Translations under genes and position numbers: made by a program
In this document: positions 16,555-25,361 of the stretch, piece after piece
Layout of the letters: the number at the start of each line of letters is the position of its first letter
Numbering within the stretch: the first letter of the stretch is position 1
The notes under the pieces: generated by a model
The model's input: only the letters and a program-made list of their open reading frames with translations
What the model was told of the DNA's origin: nothing
The model's database searches: none
From: Psychrobacillus sp044762855
Lineage (GTDB): Bacteria > Bacillota > Bacilli > Bacillales_A > Planococcaceae
DNA length: 64,000 bases
Assembly (NCBI RefSeq): GCF_044762855.1
Contig: NZ_JBIWFB010000003.1
Location: 351,901-415,900, forward strand
Direction of reading: 5' to 3'

Positions 16555-17806
16555 TAGCTCCCAACTTTTTTCTTCCAAATAAAATATAAAAATAAGTAGA
16601 AGCGATAATATATAAAACTCCTGTAATGGAAAATGCAAATGCATAACCCCAGTAATAACCGTGCGCCATTACAAGACCTGTAGCTATCCCACCAGTACTT
16701 GCCCATCCGACATGAAAAACCATCTGATTCACTGAATTCGCAAGCCCTTTATATTTATCATGCACAAGATCCATCGCAATCGCACTTTGAATCGGATTAC
16801 CAGCATTCATCAACGCTTGACGTAGTAAAAATCCAAGCGAGGCAATAATTAGTGAATTTGTAAAACCCGTTAAAAACAAAAATGGAATGGAAAGTAGCTG
16901 AAATATAACTAAGGCACGGACTTGCCCCACTCTTTTCACTAGAGCCGGCCCTAATAGCATAGCAACTGCAGTCATTGCAGATCCAAGTGACAAGATTAAA
17001 CCAATATATGCATTCGATGCATCAAATCGATTGGAAAAATACAAATTCAAATAAGGTATGACTAAGCCTGAACCCGTTCCTATTAGTAAATTGGCAAATC
17101 CAAACAGTAATATAACGGTAATATTTCGTTTAAAACTACTCGGCACACTTTTTACTACTTTTTCTGTCGGTTTTTCTATTTCTTCTGTTTTTTCACTTGG
17201 CTTTAATTGGAATAAGGGAATTAACCCTAATCCAAATAGGATGGACCCTATTATTAATACCCACTTGATCGAAACAAGCACGGACATATTTGCATAGACG
17301 TGTAATACATCCGCCAATACCCCGCCACCTAAGCTTCCAATAACACTTGCAATAGTAACTAATGAAAAATGAATACTAAATAAGTGCATTCGCTCGCTAG
17401 CACGAGAGTTCTCCGCAAGAAAAGGGACACCTGAAACTTGGACTAACGCCATAAACAAACCTGTTAGAAACGCAGCGTATATAATGGACTGTTCGCTTAC
17501 CGTGACGCTGCGGTAAAAAAGAGTTAATACCGTAACAATCGTCCCAAGAATAATCATTCCTTTTCGCCCGTATCGATCACTTAGAAATCCTGCTGGAATA
17601 AGTATTATAGCCGTTGCAAGCGAAGTCATCGAGATAACCGTTCCATTTAGCGTTTCGGGAAATCCCAATTCTTTAATATATAAATTATACATAACGGCAA
17701 ATATGCCCATTCCAATTTGTATGAACATATTTGCAAGCATAAACAATCGAATATTTCGATTGAAGGAAGCTATTTTGATTTTCCAATCCTGTAGCGCAGT
17801 TAACAT
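16550..17806 (-). CDS. MFS transporter
   Basis: Major facilitator superfamily protein of 418 residues with about 12 hydrophobic segments. The loop 2-3 signature GFLSDRYGRKGMII is clear, and a charged central loop (EKTEEIEKPTEK) separates the two halves. It resembles drug or sugar efflux-type MFS proteins of Bacillales, but the substrate cannot be read from sequence. It overlaps the shared terminator at its 3' end. Monocistronic; repeat copy B lies upstream and could affect its promoter region. Confidence 0.85.
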   Translation of the reverse strand: MLTALQDWKIKIASFNRNIRLFMLANMFIQIGMGIFAVMYNLYIKELGFPETLNGTVISMTSLATAIILIPAGFLSDRYGRKGMIILGTIVTVLTLFYRSVTVSEQSIIYAAFLTGLFMALVQVSGVPFLAENSRASERMHLFSIHFSLVTIASVIGSLGGGVLADVLHVYANMSVLVSIKWVLIIGSILFGLGLIPLFQLKPSEKTEEIEKPTEKVVKSVPSSFKRNITVILLFGFANLLIGTGSGLVIPYLNLYFSNRFDASNAYIGLILSLGSAMTAVAMLLGPALVKRVGQVRALVIFQLLSIPFLFLTGFTNSLIIASLGFLLRQALMNAGNPIQSAIAMDLVHDKYKGLANSVNQMVFHVGWASTGGIATGLVMAHGYYWGYAFAFSITGVLYIIASTYFYILFGRKKLGAT

Positions 17807-17918
17807 AGAGGACCTCTTTTTTATTTTATTTCGATTCTCTAAATATACGATTTTCGTTAGAAAAATTCAATAGGCAGTGATTGTTAGTTAATAAAAAATC
17901 TTCTCTAAAGGATTGGTT

Positions 17919-18657
17919 GCATAATGTAGGGATAATGTGTCGTAAAGCCCTATTAGGTGGCCGCTAAGATTTTCGCTGCAATCGTACGCTTTCCGCCGGG
18001 TAAGCGATGAGCCATCCCCGCCGCTTAGGCGTACGTTGGGATGTCTCTTTTTGCTCACTTATCCGGCTGGAGTCGACGCTTGCAGCGAAAATCAATGGAA
18101 ATCACTTGCTTATTCAATATTTGCTTGCTAGTAACAAAGCTTGCTACATTTTATGGGTCTATTTTATCCAGTAAATGGCTTAGAGCAACCAATCATTCAT
18201 GGAAAGCAACCGGTTCCAGTTTGAAAGCAATCAAATAGCCGATGAAAGCAACTAAATTCTTAAATAAGCAAGTCTACTCGGTTGAGATGACCACGATTTT
18301 GGCGCATTATGGAAATAATATACCTAAAAGAACTCCGAACTTACCAGACCGGTATCTGCTCGACAAGTTTGTCGTGTTCAGCTGTCTTATTATCAAGTTC
18401 GCAGTGTATATTGTCTCGTTCAACCACTTATTGTTAATTTCGGACATTGATTAGTTAGTAATCTCCATTGGATTTTCGCAGCAGGGAGGCTACTCCAGTA
18501 GGATCAAGTGAGTAAAATGAGCCTTCACAACGTACGCGCGTAGGCGTGGCGGTGAAGGCTCATCGCTCACCCTACGGAAAGCGTCCGCCCTGCTGCGAAA
18601 ATCCCTGCGGACACTTCATACAACTCACTACTGCGCATTATCTCTACAATATGCACT
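17919..18657. repeat. Composite intergenic repeat, copy B
   Basis: Full-length looking copy with clear terminal inverted repeats: GCATAATGTAGGGATAATG at 17929 against the complement of CATTATCTCTACAATATGC at the right end. It has two long hairpins (17968-18093 and 18471-18603), a 21-bp array (18185-18268) and the conserved middle with TTGTCTCGTTCAAC near 18412. It fills the gap between the MFS gene and yheH. Confidence 0.88.
18185..18268. repeat. 21-bp tandem array in copy B
   Basis: Four units beginning GCAACC, GCAACC, GCAATC and GCAACT start at 18185, 18206, 18227 and 18248, an exact 21-bp period, in the opposite orientation to copy A. Confidence 0.85.
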
Positions 18658-18667
18658 TAATAAAATA

Positions 18668-18713
18668 AAAAAGGGAATATCCCCACACGCATTATGCATG
18701 TGAAGATACTCCT
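18668..18713 (-). terminator. Terminator of yheI-yheH inside the yheH 3' end
   Basis: Imperfect 17-bp stem (GGAGTATCTTCACATGC with GCGTGTGGGGATATTCC) ending in a T6 run on the minus strand. The 5' arm overlaps the last codons of yheH. Confidence 0.8.
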
Positions 18714-20431
18714 GCTTGTAATTTATACATTTGCTCATAGCGTCCTTGTAGTTGCAACAATTCGTCGTGCGTCCCACTTTCTACAATTTCTCCACGATCT
18801 AATACTAAAATGCGGTCTGCGTTTTTAATAGTAGAAAGTCGATGCGCAATGATAAAAGTCGTTCTGCCTTTTTTCAGTACATCCATCGCATGTTGGATAA
18901 TTTCTTCTGTTTCCGTATCAATATTAGAAGTTGCTTCATCTAGAATTAGAATAGCTGGGTCGAAGGCAAGTGCTCTTGCGAAAGAGACAAGCTGTCTTTG
19001 ACCAGAGGATAATGTACTCCCCTTCTCAATAACTGGTTCATCTAACCCTTTTTCTAAGTTTTTCAAAACTCGTTCTCCCCCGACTGCGGCTAATGAAGCT
19101 TCTACTTTCTCACGAGAAATGTTCGGATCATTTAAGCTCACATTCGATGCAATTGTTCCGGAGAATAAATACGGATCTTGTAAGACAATTCCCATATGAT
19201 CGCGAATTGTTTGTCTTGGTACTGTCGTAATATCGGTACCATCGATTAGAATTTTCCCTTTCGATGGATCATAGAAGCGGAACAATAAATTCATAATAGA
19301 GCTTTTACCAGATCCTGTATGACCTACAAGCGCTACAGTTTCCCCTTTATTAGCTATAAAATTTAAATTTTTCAGTACATATTCTTTTTCCTTGTATGCA
19401 AATGAAACATTTTGAAACTCTACATTTCCTTCGTATCGCTCCATTTTTGTATCTTCGACTTTTTCACCTGACTCATCGAGCAATCTAAACACACGTGAAC
19501 CTGCTACAAGTGATCTTTCCAATTGTGAGAACTGGTTGACTATACCTGTAATTGGGTTAAATAATCGTGTTGTATAGTCCACAAATGCATAAAGCATACC
19601 AGCTGAAACGATAGTACTTGGCTCCATTGATTGGAAGCCGAAATACGTAATGAACATAACGAACATAATCGAACGCAAAACACTAACTAAGTTAAATGAT
19701 GTAGCAGAATCCAATACTAATAATTTCTTTTGATAGCGATAATGCTCTTCATTCATCTCTTCAAATTCACGGTCCATTTGCTTTTCTCGTTTAAAGGCTT
19801 GAATAATGGACATCCCTTGAATCGATTCATTAAGCATTGCATTTAAATCCGCAATTTTCGTTCGAACGATATGATTATATTTAGACGCATATTTCCGGTA
19901 ACTAATCATCCAAATATATATGATTGGAAGAACAAATAGAGCCATTAAAGCCATTTGAACATTTAAGATGAAAAGTGCAACGTAAACACCTATTATCGAG
20001 ATAATACTCGTTGCAAATTGTGATAATACTTGCACATATAAATTACGAATTGCTTCCGTATCATTTGTTACACGAGCGACAACCTTACCAGCTGGCAAGT
20101 TATCAAAGTACTGAATCGGTAACGTTTGGATATGTTGAAATACATCGTTTCGTAATTTTTGTATCACCCGATTTGCCCCTATTTGTAGCTGAATAAACAT
20201 AAAGTATCGAAAAATTGCTGTCACAATACTTAAACCAAAAAACAGTGCTAGTAATAGTAGAATCGGTTGAAATTCAATCGTACCTTCTACAATATGTTCA
20301 TCAATAACTGTTTTAGCGATGAATGGCCCAGTTAAATCGGCTATTACAGCAATGGTTAAAAAGACTAAACCAAGCAAAATTGGCTTTTTATAAAATAATG
20401 CGTAATGGTAGAGTCGTTTTCCTGTACTCAT
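18692..20431 (-). CDS. yheH: ABC exporter half YheH (BmrD-type)
   Basis: Half-transporter of 579 residues with an N-terminal six-helix membrane domain (about 1-315) and a C-terminal ATPase domain. Walker A GHTGSGKSS, signature LSSGQRQL and Walker B ILILDEATSN with the catalytic Glu are present. Gene order and sequence match B. subtilis YheI/YheH (BmrC/BmrD), a heterodimeric multidrug exporter. As I recall, BmrD is about 670 residues because of an extra extracellular segment near the first helices; this protein lacks it. The altered signature (SSGQ, not SGGQ) pairs with the degenerate site of YheI. Overlaps yheI by four bases. Confidence 0.9.
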   Translation of the reverse strand: MSTGKRLYHYALFYKKPILLGLVFLTIAVIADLTGPFIAKTVIDEHIVEGTIEFQPILLLLALFFGLSIVTAIFRYFMFIQLQIGANRVIQKLRNDVFQHIQTLPIQYFDNLPAGKVVARVTNDTEAIRNLYVQVLSQFATSIISIIGVYVALFILNVQMALMALFVLPIIYIWMISYRKYASKYNHIVRTKIADLNAMLNESIQGMSIIQAFKREKQMDREFEEMNEEHYRYQKKLLVLDSATSFNLVSVLRSIMFVMFITYFGFQSMEPSTIVSAGMLYAFVDYTTRLFNPITGIVNQFSQLERSLVAGSRVFRLLDESGEKVEDTKMERYEGNVEFQNVSFAYKEKEYVLKNLNFIANKGETVALVGHTGSGKSSIMNLLFRFYDPSKGKILIDGTDITTVPRQTIRDHMGIVLQDPYLFSGTIASNVSLNDPNISREKVEASLAAVGGERVLKNLEKGLDEPVIEKGSTLSSGQRQLVSFARALAFDPAILILDEATSNIDTETEEIIQHAMDVLKKGRTTFIIAHRLSTIKNADRILVLDRGEIVESGTHDELLQLQGRYEQMYKLQAGVSSHA

Positions 20432-22170
20432 GACGACACCCCCTCAAGCTGTTGACGATCGTATTGTTCTTTGTACCAACCATTTTGCAAAAGAAGTTCT
20501 TCATGTGTACCTTCTTCTACAATTAGTCCTTCATCTAGCACGATAATATGGTCTGCATGCTGAATACCAGATAATCGATGCGTCGTAATAATTGTTGTCT
20601 TCCCACTACGTTCCGTTTGGATATTTTCAATAATTTTCGCTTCTGTTTTTGCATCTACTGCCGAAAGCGAATCGTCTAGTAGTAAAATTTCTGGATTTTT
20701 AATAAGTGCTCGTGCAATGGACACGCGCTGCTTCTGACCACCCGATAAGGAAACACCTTTTTCTCCTACTAAAGTTTCTAGTCCCATCGGAAGATTCATC
20801 AAATCTTGTTGGAAATGCGCTAAGCGGATTGCATCTTCTAGCTCTTGCTCCGTTGCATCCTCTTTTCCGAATAGGATGTTTTGGCGAATCGTTCTAGAAA
20901 ATAACACATGGTCTTGCGGAACATAGCCAATCCATTCTAAAACTTGATCTTTTGTTTGTTCAGAAATGGCAGTTTCTCCAATTGTTAATGCCCCTGTACC
21001 TATCGGATATTCTTTTAATAATTGCTTCATAAAAGTCGTCTTTCCAGCACCTGTTTTCCCGACAATACCAAGCGTTTGCCCTTTTTCTAGATTCACTCGA
21101 ATATTTTGTAAGTTTTTCACTTGGGACAATGGATATTGGAATCCAACTTGTTCAAATCCAATAGAGCTTGCGTCTTGTAACGTAATTGGATTCTTCGGAT
21201 CTTTGACATCTTGTTCATAATCCAATGTTTCTTGCACACGGTCTAAGGAAGCATTACCACGTTGCATCACATTTATCAACTCACCAATTGCGAACATTGG
21301 CCAGATAGCCATACCAAGGTAAACGTTAAAAGTGATTAAGTTACCAACTGTCATTTCACCTTTAGAAACTAAGTACGCGCCATATCCTAAAGCAACAACA
21401 TAACTAATACCTGTACCGACTTTTGTAATCGGTCCAAATAATGCATCAATTCGTTCCACGACCATATTTTTTTGATAAACATCTTCACTCATATCCGCAA
21501 ACTTTTTTTCATCTGCACGTTCCTGCACATACGCACGAATAACTCGTACTCCAGCGATTGACTCTAACACGCGGTCATTTAATTCACCAAACGCATCTTG
21601 TGCGATCATATATTTTTCATGAATGATTTTCCCTAAATATTGCATAATAAATGCCAGAATTGGTATCGGTAAAAGTGCAAAGAATGTAAGCTTCCATGAA
21701 ATGATGAAACCCATTGCAAGTATAAGTGCGGACATATACATCGTAGAATCGATCAATGTCATTATTCCGAACCCCGCAGTTTGGGATACCGCATTTAAAT
21801 CATTTGTTGCACGAGCCATCAGATCGCCCGTTCGATTTTTTTCATAAAAAGTTGGTGTCATACGTAAAAATTTACGATTTAATTTCGTCCGTAAAATTCG
21901 CTCAATGGAGATTGATCCACCAAATAACTGATATTGCCATATAAAATTGAGTATATACGCTACAACGATAATAACTAAAAACACGAAAAAGTATTGCCAT
22001 AATTGACTTGTTGTCATTTCTCCTAAAGTAATGGTATCAATGGCGTTTCCAACAATCCAAGGAGGTAAAATTTCTACAACACTTGCCACGATAAGCAATC
22101 CAACTGCAACCGTATAACGCACCCAATTATCTTTAAAAAACCATTTTAATTTAAATAAAACCGAAAACAT
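20428..22170 (-). CDS. yheI: ABC exporter half YheI (BmrC-type)
   Basis: Half-transporter of 580 residues, partner of YheH. The membrane domain opens FSVLFKLKWFFKDNWVRYT; the ATPase domain has Walker A GKTGAGKTT (about 371-379), LSGGQKQR (474-481) and Walker B ILLLDDSLSAVD (494-505). The residue after Walker B is Asp rather than Glu, so this half carries the degenerate ATP site, as in BmrC. Shine-Dalgarno AGAGGGA supports the start. Upstream lie two small ORFs and an intrinsic terminator, recalling the translation-dependent attenuation described for B. subtilis bmrBCD, which responds to ribosome-targeting antibiotics. Regulation here is inferred. Confidence 0.92.
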   Translation of the reverse strand: MFSVLFKLKWFFKDNWVRYTVAVGLLIVASVVEILPPWIVGNAIDTITLGEMTTSQLWQYFFVFLVIIVVAYILNFIWQYQLFGGSISIERILRTKLNRKFLRMTPTFYEKNRTGDLMARATNDLNAVSQTAGFGIMTLIDSTMYMSALILAMGFIISWKLTFFALLPIPILAFIMQYLGKIIHEKYMIAQDAFGELNDRVLESIAGVRVIRAYVQERADEKKFADMSEDVYQKNMVVERIDALFGPITKVGTGISYVVALGYGAYLVSKGEMTVGNLITFNVYLGMAIWPMFAIGELINVMQRGNASLDRVQETLDYEQDVKDPKNPITLQDASSIGFEQVGFQYPLSQVKNLQNIRVNLEKGQTLGIVGKTGAGKTTFMKQLLKEYPIGTGALTIGETAISEQTKDQVLEWIGYVPQDHVLFSRTIRQNILFGKEDATEQELEDAIRLAHFQQDLMNLPMGLETLVGEKGVSLSGGQKQRVSIARALIKNPEILLLDDSLSAVDAKTEAKIIENIQTERSGKTTIITTHRLSGIQHADHIIVLDEGLIVEEGTHEELLLQNGWYKEQYDRQQLEGVSS

Positions 22171-22213
22171 TCTCTAATCCCTCTTTTCTCTTTAGATCTT
22201 CCTAAATATTCAG

Positions 22214-22270
22214 CTATCCGCCTTCTAGATATTCTTTTAATAAAATTTGTTTTGTTCGTTGAATAGACAT
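22214..22270 (-). CDS. Small ORF between attenuator and yheI
   Basis: An 18-codon ORF, MSIQRTKQILLKEYLEGG, with a good Shine-Dalgarno (GAGGAG) about eight bases upstream. It ends 43 bases before yheI. It may be a second leader peptide or a small protein translated when the attenuator is read through. No family is recognised. Confidence 0.55.
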   Translation of the reverse strand: MSIQRTKQILLKEYLEGG

Positions 22271-22321
22271 ACCCAACACTCCTCACTGTATTTTCACCAA
22301 AAAATGGAAATAAATGAATGC

Positions 22322-22359
22322 AAAAAAGCACATTACCCATATTACGGCAATGTGCTTTA
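22322..22359 (-). terminator. Attenuator terminator in the yheI leader
   Basis: A 13-bp imperfect stem (AAAGCACATTGCC / GGTAATGTGCTTT) is followed on the minus strand by six T residues. It lies between the leader peptide and yheI in the same orientation. The chromate transporter reads in from upstream but ends 200 bases earlier, so it could also use this hairpin. Confidence 0.8.
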
Positions 22360-22400
22360 AAAATAGACAGGATGATTCCTTTATACGTCTACTTATTAAA

Positions 22401-22469
22401 TCATTCTTCGTTAAATGGTAGGTATGAACAAATTATGCAGTTTTGTAAGCTATCTTTTAAACGAATCAT
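22401..22469 (-). CDS. Leader peptide of the yheIH exporter
   Basis: A 22-codon ORF, MIRLKDSLQNCIICSYLPF followed by NEE, with Shine-Dalgarno GGAGG eight bases before the ATG. A good promoter sits 40-70 bases upstream and an intrinsic terminator 42 bases downstream. This is the layout of a translational-attenuation leader analogous to BmrB in front of B. subtilis bmrCD, though the peptide is shorter and I see no sequence match. A ribosome stalled on it could prevent the terminator from forming. Confidence 0.65.
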   Translation of the reverse strand: MIRLKDSLQNCIICSYLPFNEE

Positions 22470-22507
22470 TATTCATACCTCCATTTCCATTTATTTAGTG
22501 TCCCTTA

Positions 22508-22537
22508 ACATTAGCATACAGAAATTTCCGCTGTCAA
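22508..22537 (-). promoter_or_regulatory. Predicted sigma-A promoter of the yheIH leader
   Basis: On the minus strand: consensus -35 TTGACA (22532-22537), 18-bp spacer, extended -10 TGCTAATGT (hexamer 22508-22513). It lies just upstream of the leader peptide ribosome-binding site. Confidence 0.7.
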
Positions 22538-22559
22538 TACTTTTAGAAAAATAAATTAA

Positions 22560-23717
22560 TTAGATTAAGTGAACAACTGCTCCAAGTAGTATACTTACTA
22601 ATACTATTTTAATCGGCGCCAATTTATACACGACTAATAACGTAAAAGTAATTAATACTATAATAAAATCCAATGTATTTGTAACTGCGCTCGTAAATAC
22701 AGGATCGTATAATGCAGCAAGTAAAATCCCAACTACTGCTGCATTGACACCTTTTAACGCTGACTGTATTCCCCTTTTGGACCTAATATAAGACCAAAAC
22801 GGTAAAGTTCCAATCACTAATAAAAATGACGGCAAAAACATGGCAATAACTGCCACAAGAGCACCGGGAATTCCGGCAGTCATTTGCCCTAAATAACCTG
22901 CTAATGTAAACAGTGGTCCGGGAACTGCTTGAGCCGCTCCGTATCCAGCAAGAAATACATCCGGTGCAATTTCTACTTCTCGCTCAAGCATTGGTAAAAC
23001 GACATGTCCCCCACCAAACACAATTGATCCAACTCGATAATACGTATCAAAAATAGAATAATAGACAGACGAAAAAAATGGCTTCAAAAGAGGTAATGAA
23101 ATCAGTAAACCCAAAAAGAGTATCCAACTAATAATTCCTGTCTTTTTCCCAAAAGTGAGTGCCATTTTTGGAGCGGGCTCAACTACCTCTCTTTTGTAAT
23201 ATAAATAGCCAAATATTCCCGCAGCAACGATAATACTAATTTGTCCAACAGCAGTAGGAATAAGCAAGGTCAAAATAGCACATGCTATCGCAATAGAAAT
23301 ACGTACCTTATCAGGAGCAAGTGATTTTTGCATACCAAGTAATGCATGTGCAACCACTGCCACAGCAACAATTTTCAGACCATGAATCCAGCCACTCTCA
23401 AATGATCCTGTGTTTAAGACGAAGGTAGCAAAAAGCATTAATATAATAACGGAAGGCAATGTAAAGCCTAACCAAGAAAGGAATCCTCCAAGAATACCTC
23501 CTCTTAACAACCCAATCGATATTCCTACTTGAGATGATGCTGGACCAGGTAAAAACTGGCATAGTGCCACGATATCTGCATACAGTTTATCATCTAACCA
23601 TTTTCTCTTTTGAACGTATTCTTCTCGAAAGTATCCAATATGTGCCGCTGGTCCTCCGAATGAAGTTAACCCAAGCTTGATAGCTACTTTTATTATTTCC
23701 ATGTATTTATTCTTCAA
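22560..23717 (-). CDS. chrA: Chromate transporter, long CHR family (ChrA)
   Basis: Membrane protein of 385 residues made of two homologous CHR halves. The first carries LTSFGGPAAHIGYFREEYV and FLPGPASSQVGISIGLLRGG; the second carries IVFGGGHVVLPMLEREVE and QAVPGPLFTLAGYLGQM. About ten to twelve hydrophobic segments are visible. CHR proteins export chromate, but chromosomal members in non-resistant bacteria may have another physiological substrate. The Shine-Dalgarno region before the ATG at 23717 is GGGGGATA. Single gene. Confidence 0.9.
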   Translation of the reverse strand: MKNKYMEIIKVAIKLGLTSFGGPAAHIGYFREEYVQKRKWLDDKLYADIVALCQFLPGPASSQVGISIGLLRGGILGGFLSWLGFTLPSVIILMLFATFVLNTGSFESGWIHGLKIVAVAVVAHALLGMQKSLAPDKVRISIAIACAILTLLIPTAVGQISIIVAAGIFGYLYYKREVVEPAPKMALTFGKKTGIISWILFLGLLISLPLLKPFFSSVYYSIFDTYYRVGSIVFGGGHVVLPMLEREVEIAPDVFLAGYGAAQAVPGPLFTLAGYLGQMTAGIPGALVAVIAMFLPSFLLVIGTLPFWSYIRSKRGIQSALKGVNAAVVGILLAALYDPVFTSAVTNTLDFIIVLITFTLLVVYKLAPIKIVLVSILLGAVVHLI

Positions 23718-23899
23718 TTGCTTATCCCCCTATCTCTCCAACTACTATTATCGTATTTTTGAAGTCATTAGATTGATAAGATTATGTTAATTTTCTAAAG
23801 AAACCCGCTTCCATCGAGAAGAAAGATTTGTATTTTCTTTTTATATATTTTATTATTAAACGTATAAACTATTTTTTATAAAAACAGGAGGTGTACACT

Positions 23900-23935
23900 T
23901 TGTTCTACCCCTCATTTGGGTTAGGGACAAAGTAA
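23900..23935 (+). CDS. Possible 11-codon leader ORF before the CNNM gene
   Basis: TTG-initiated ORF reading MFYPSFGLGTK. It sits directly after the strongest Shine-Dalgarno in this region (AGGAGGTG at 23887-23894). It ends four bases before the TTG start of the next gene, which itself lacks a good ribosome-binding site. Reading it as a translational-coupling leader is an inference; a GTG start three codons earlier is also possible. Confidence 0.35.
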   Translation: MFYPSFGLGTK

Positions 23936-23939
23936 TTAT

Positions 23940-25280
23940 TTGGACATAGCCATACGATTGACAGCATTTGCTGTCTTAATCGCATTCACTGCATTTTTCG
24001 TTGCTAGTGAATTTGCAATTGTAAAAGTAAGAACGACAAGAATTGATCAGCTAATAGCTGAAGGAAACACTAGGGCAATAAATGCAAAAAAAGTTGTTTC
24101 TAATTTGGATGAATATTTATCTGCTTGCCAACTTGGGATCACCATCACAGCCTTAGGTTTAGGTTGGCTTGGGGAACCAACAATAGAAGCGATATTACAT
24201 CCAGTCTTTGAGTATTTCGCCCTTCCGGAGAGTGTTACCTCCGTACTTTCATTTATCATTGCATTTTCTCTTGTAACATTTATACATGTAGTTGTTGGGG
24301 AACTAACACCAAAAACAATGGCAATTCAAAAGTCAGAAGCAATTACATTAGCTGTTGCAAAACCGCTTATCATTTTTGACCGCCTTATGTACCCGGTTAT
24401 TCACGGTATGAATGGGTCTGCCCGATTTTTAGCTACACGAGTTTTTGGCTTAAAGGCCGTATCAGAGTCGGAAGTGGCCCATTCAGAAGAAGAGCTTCGT
24501 ATGATTCTTTCTGACAGTTTTAAAGGTGGAGAGATAAACCAAGCCGAATATAAATACGTAAACAAAATTTTCGAATTTGATGATCGTATTGCGAAAGAAA
24601 TTATGGTTCCGCGTACCGAAATTATTTCGATTGAAAAAGATTTAACACTCAACGAAGTATTTGAGTTAATCGGAGTGGAACAATATACAAGATACCCTGT
24701 AACAGATGGGGACAAAGACCATATAATTGGACTCGTTAATATGAAAAACTTATTAACAGCCTATATTAAAGATCCTGCAAATGCATCTACTCCGGTAATT
24801 GACTATATGCAGCCAATTATTCGAGTGATTGAAAATATGCCGATTGCGGATTTATTGCTTAAAATCCAACGCGAACGTATTCATATGGCCATTCTTATGG
24901 ACGAATATGGTGGTACTTCTGGTCTTGTTACGATTGAGGACATTATTGAAGAAATCGTTGGTGATATTCGCGATGAATTTGACACGGATGAACTTCCAGA
25001 AGTTCAAAAGTTAGCTGAAAATCATTATATTATCGATGCAAAAATGTTAATCGAAAATGTGAATGACTTACTTGGTATCAACATTGATGAAGAAGATATT
25101 GATACAATCGGTGGATGGTTTATGACAAAGAGCTTTGAAGCGATTAAAGGCGAAAAAATTGTCGAACAAGGATATGATTTCATGGTCAAAGATATTGATG
25201 GGCATCATATTCAATACTTGGAAATCATTAAAGCCACTCCAGCTAATGTTGAGCTAGAAAAAATGCCTGAAGAACAATAG
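23940..25280 (+). CDS. mpfA: CNNM/CorC-type Mg2+ efflux protein (MpfA/YhdP-like)
   Basis: Protein of 446 residues: DUF21 membrane domain (about 1-190, with FVASEFAIVKVRTTRIDQL and VVGELTPKTMAIQKSE), two CBS domains (about 205-335, with IMVPRTEI and MAILMDEYGGTSGLVTIEDI), and a C-terminal CorC_HlyC domain. This is the CNNM layout; B. subtilis MpfA (YhdP) exports Mg2+. The start is a TTG with only a weak AGGGAC upstream, and a tiny ORF with a strong ribosome-binding site precedes it. An intrinsic terminator follows. Confidence 0.85.
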   Translation: MDIAIRLTAFAVLIAFTAFFVASEFAIVKVRTTRIDQLIAEGNTRAINAKKVVSNLDEYLSACQLGITITALGLGWLGEPTIEAILHPVFEYFALPESVTSVLSFIIAFSLVTFIHVVVGELTPKTMAIQKSEAITLAVAKPLIIFDRLMYPVIHGMNGSARFLATRVFGLKAVSESEVAHSEEELRMILSDSFKGGEINQAEYKYVNKIFEFDDRIAKEIMVPRTEIISIEKDLTLNEVFELIGVEQYTRYPVTDGDKDHIIGLVNMKNLLTAYIKDPANASTPVIDYMQPIIRVIENMPIADLLLKIQRERIHMAILMDEYGGTSGLVTIEDIIEEIVGDIRDEFDTDELPEVQKLAENHYIIDAKMLIENVNDLLGINIDEEDIDTIGGWFMTKSFEAIKGEKIVEQGYDFMVKDIDGHHIQYLEIIKATPANVELEKMPEEQ

Positions 25281-25298
25281 AATATGATGTAATAATGT

Positions 25299-25328
25299 GA
25301 AACGACTCTCAATTTGAGGGTCGTTTTC
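25299..25328 (+). terminator. Terminator of the CNNM gene
   Basis: Stem AACGACTCTCAA / TTGAGGGTCGTT followed by four T residues. Confidence 0.8.
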
Positions 25329-25361
25329 GTATGCCAATAAATGTTGAAAAGAGGAAACACT

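Noticed and set aside
18041..18238. 65-codon ORF with heptad-like peptide repeats (RATNHSW, KATGSSL)
   Set aside because: It lies wholly inside repeat copy B. The heptads arise from the 21-bp DNA period; frames are broken in other copies, and there is no ribosome-binding site.
23780..23885. Mg2+ riboswitch (M-box) before the CNNM gene
   Set aside because: The interval is short and A/T-rich with no M-box-like structure or terminator.
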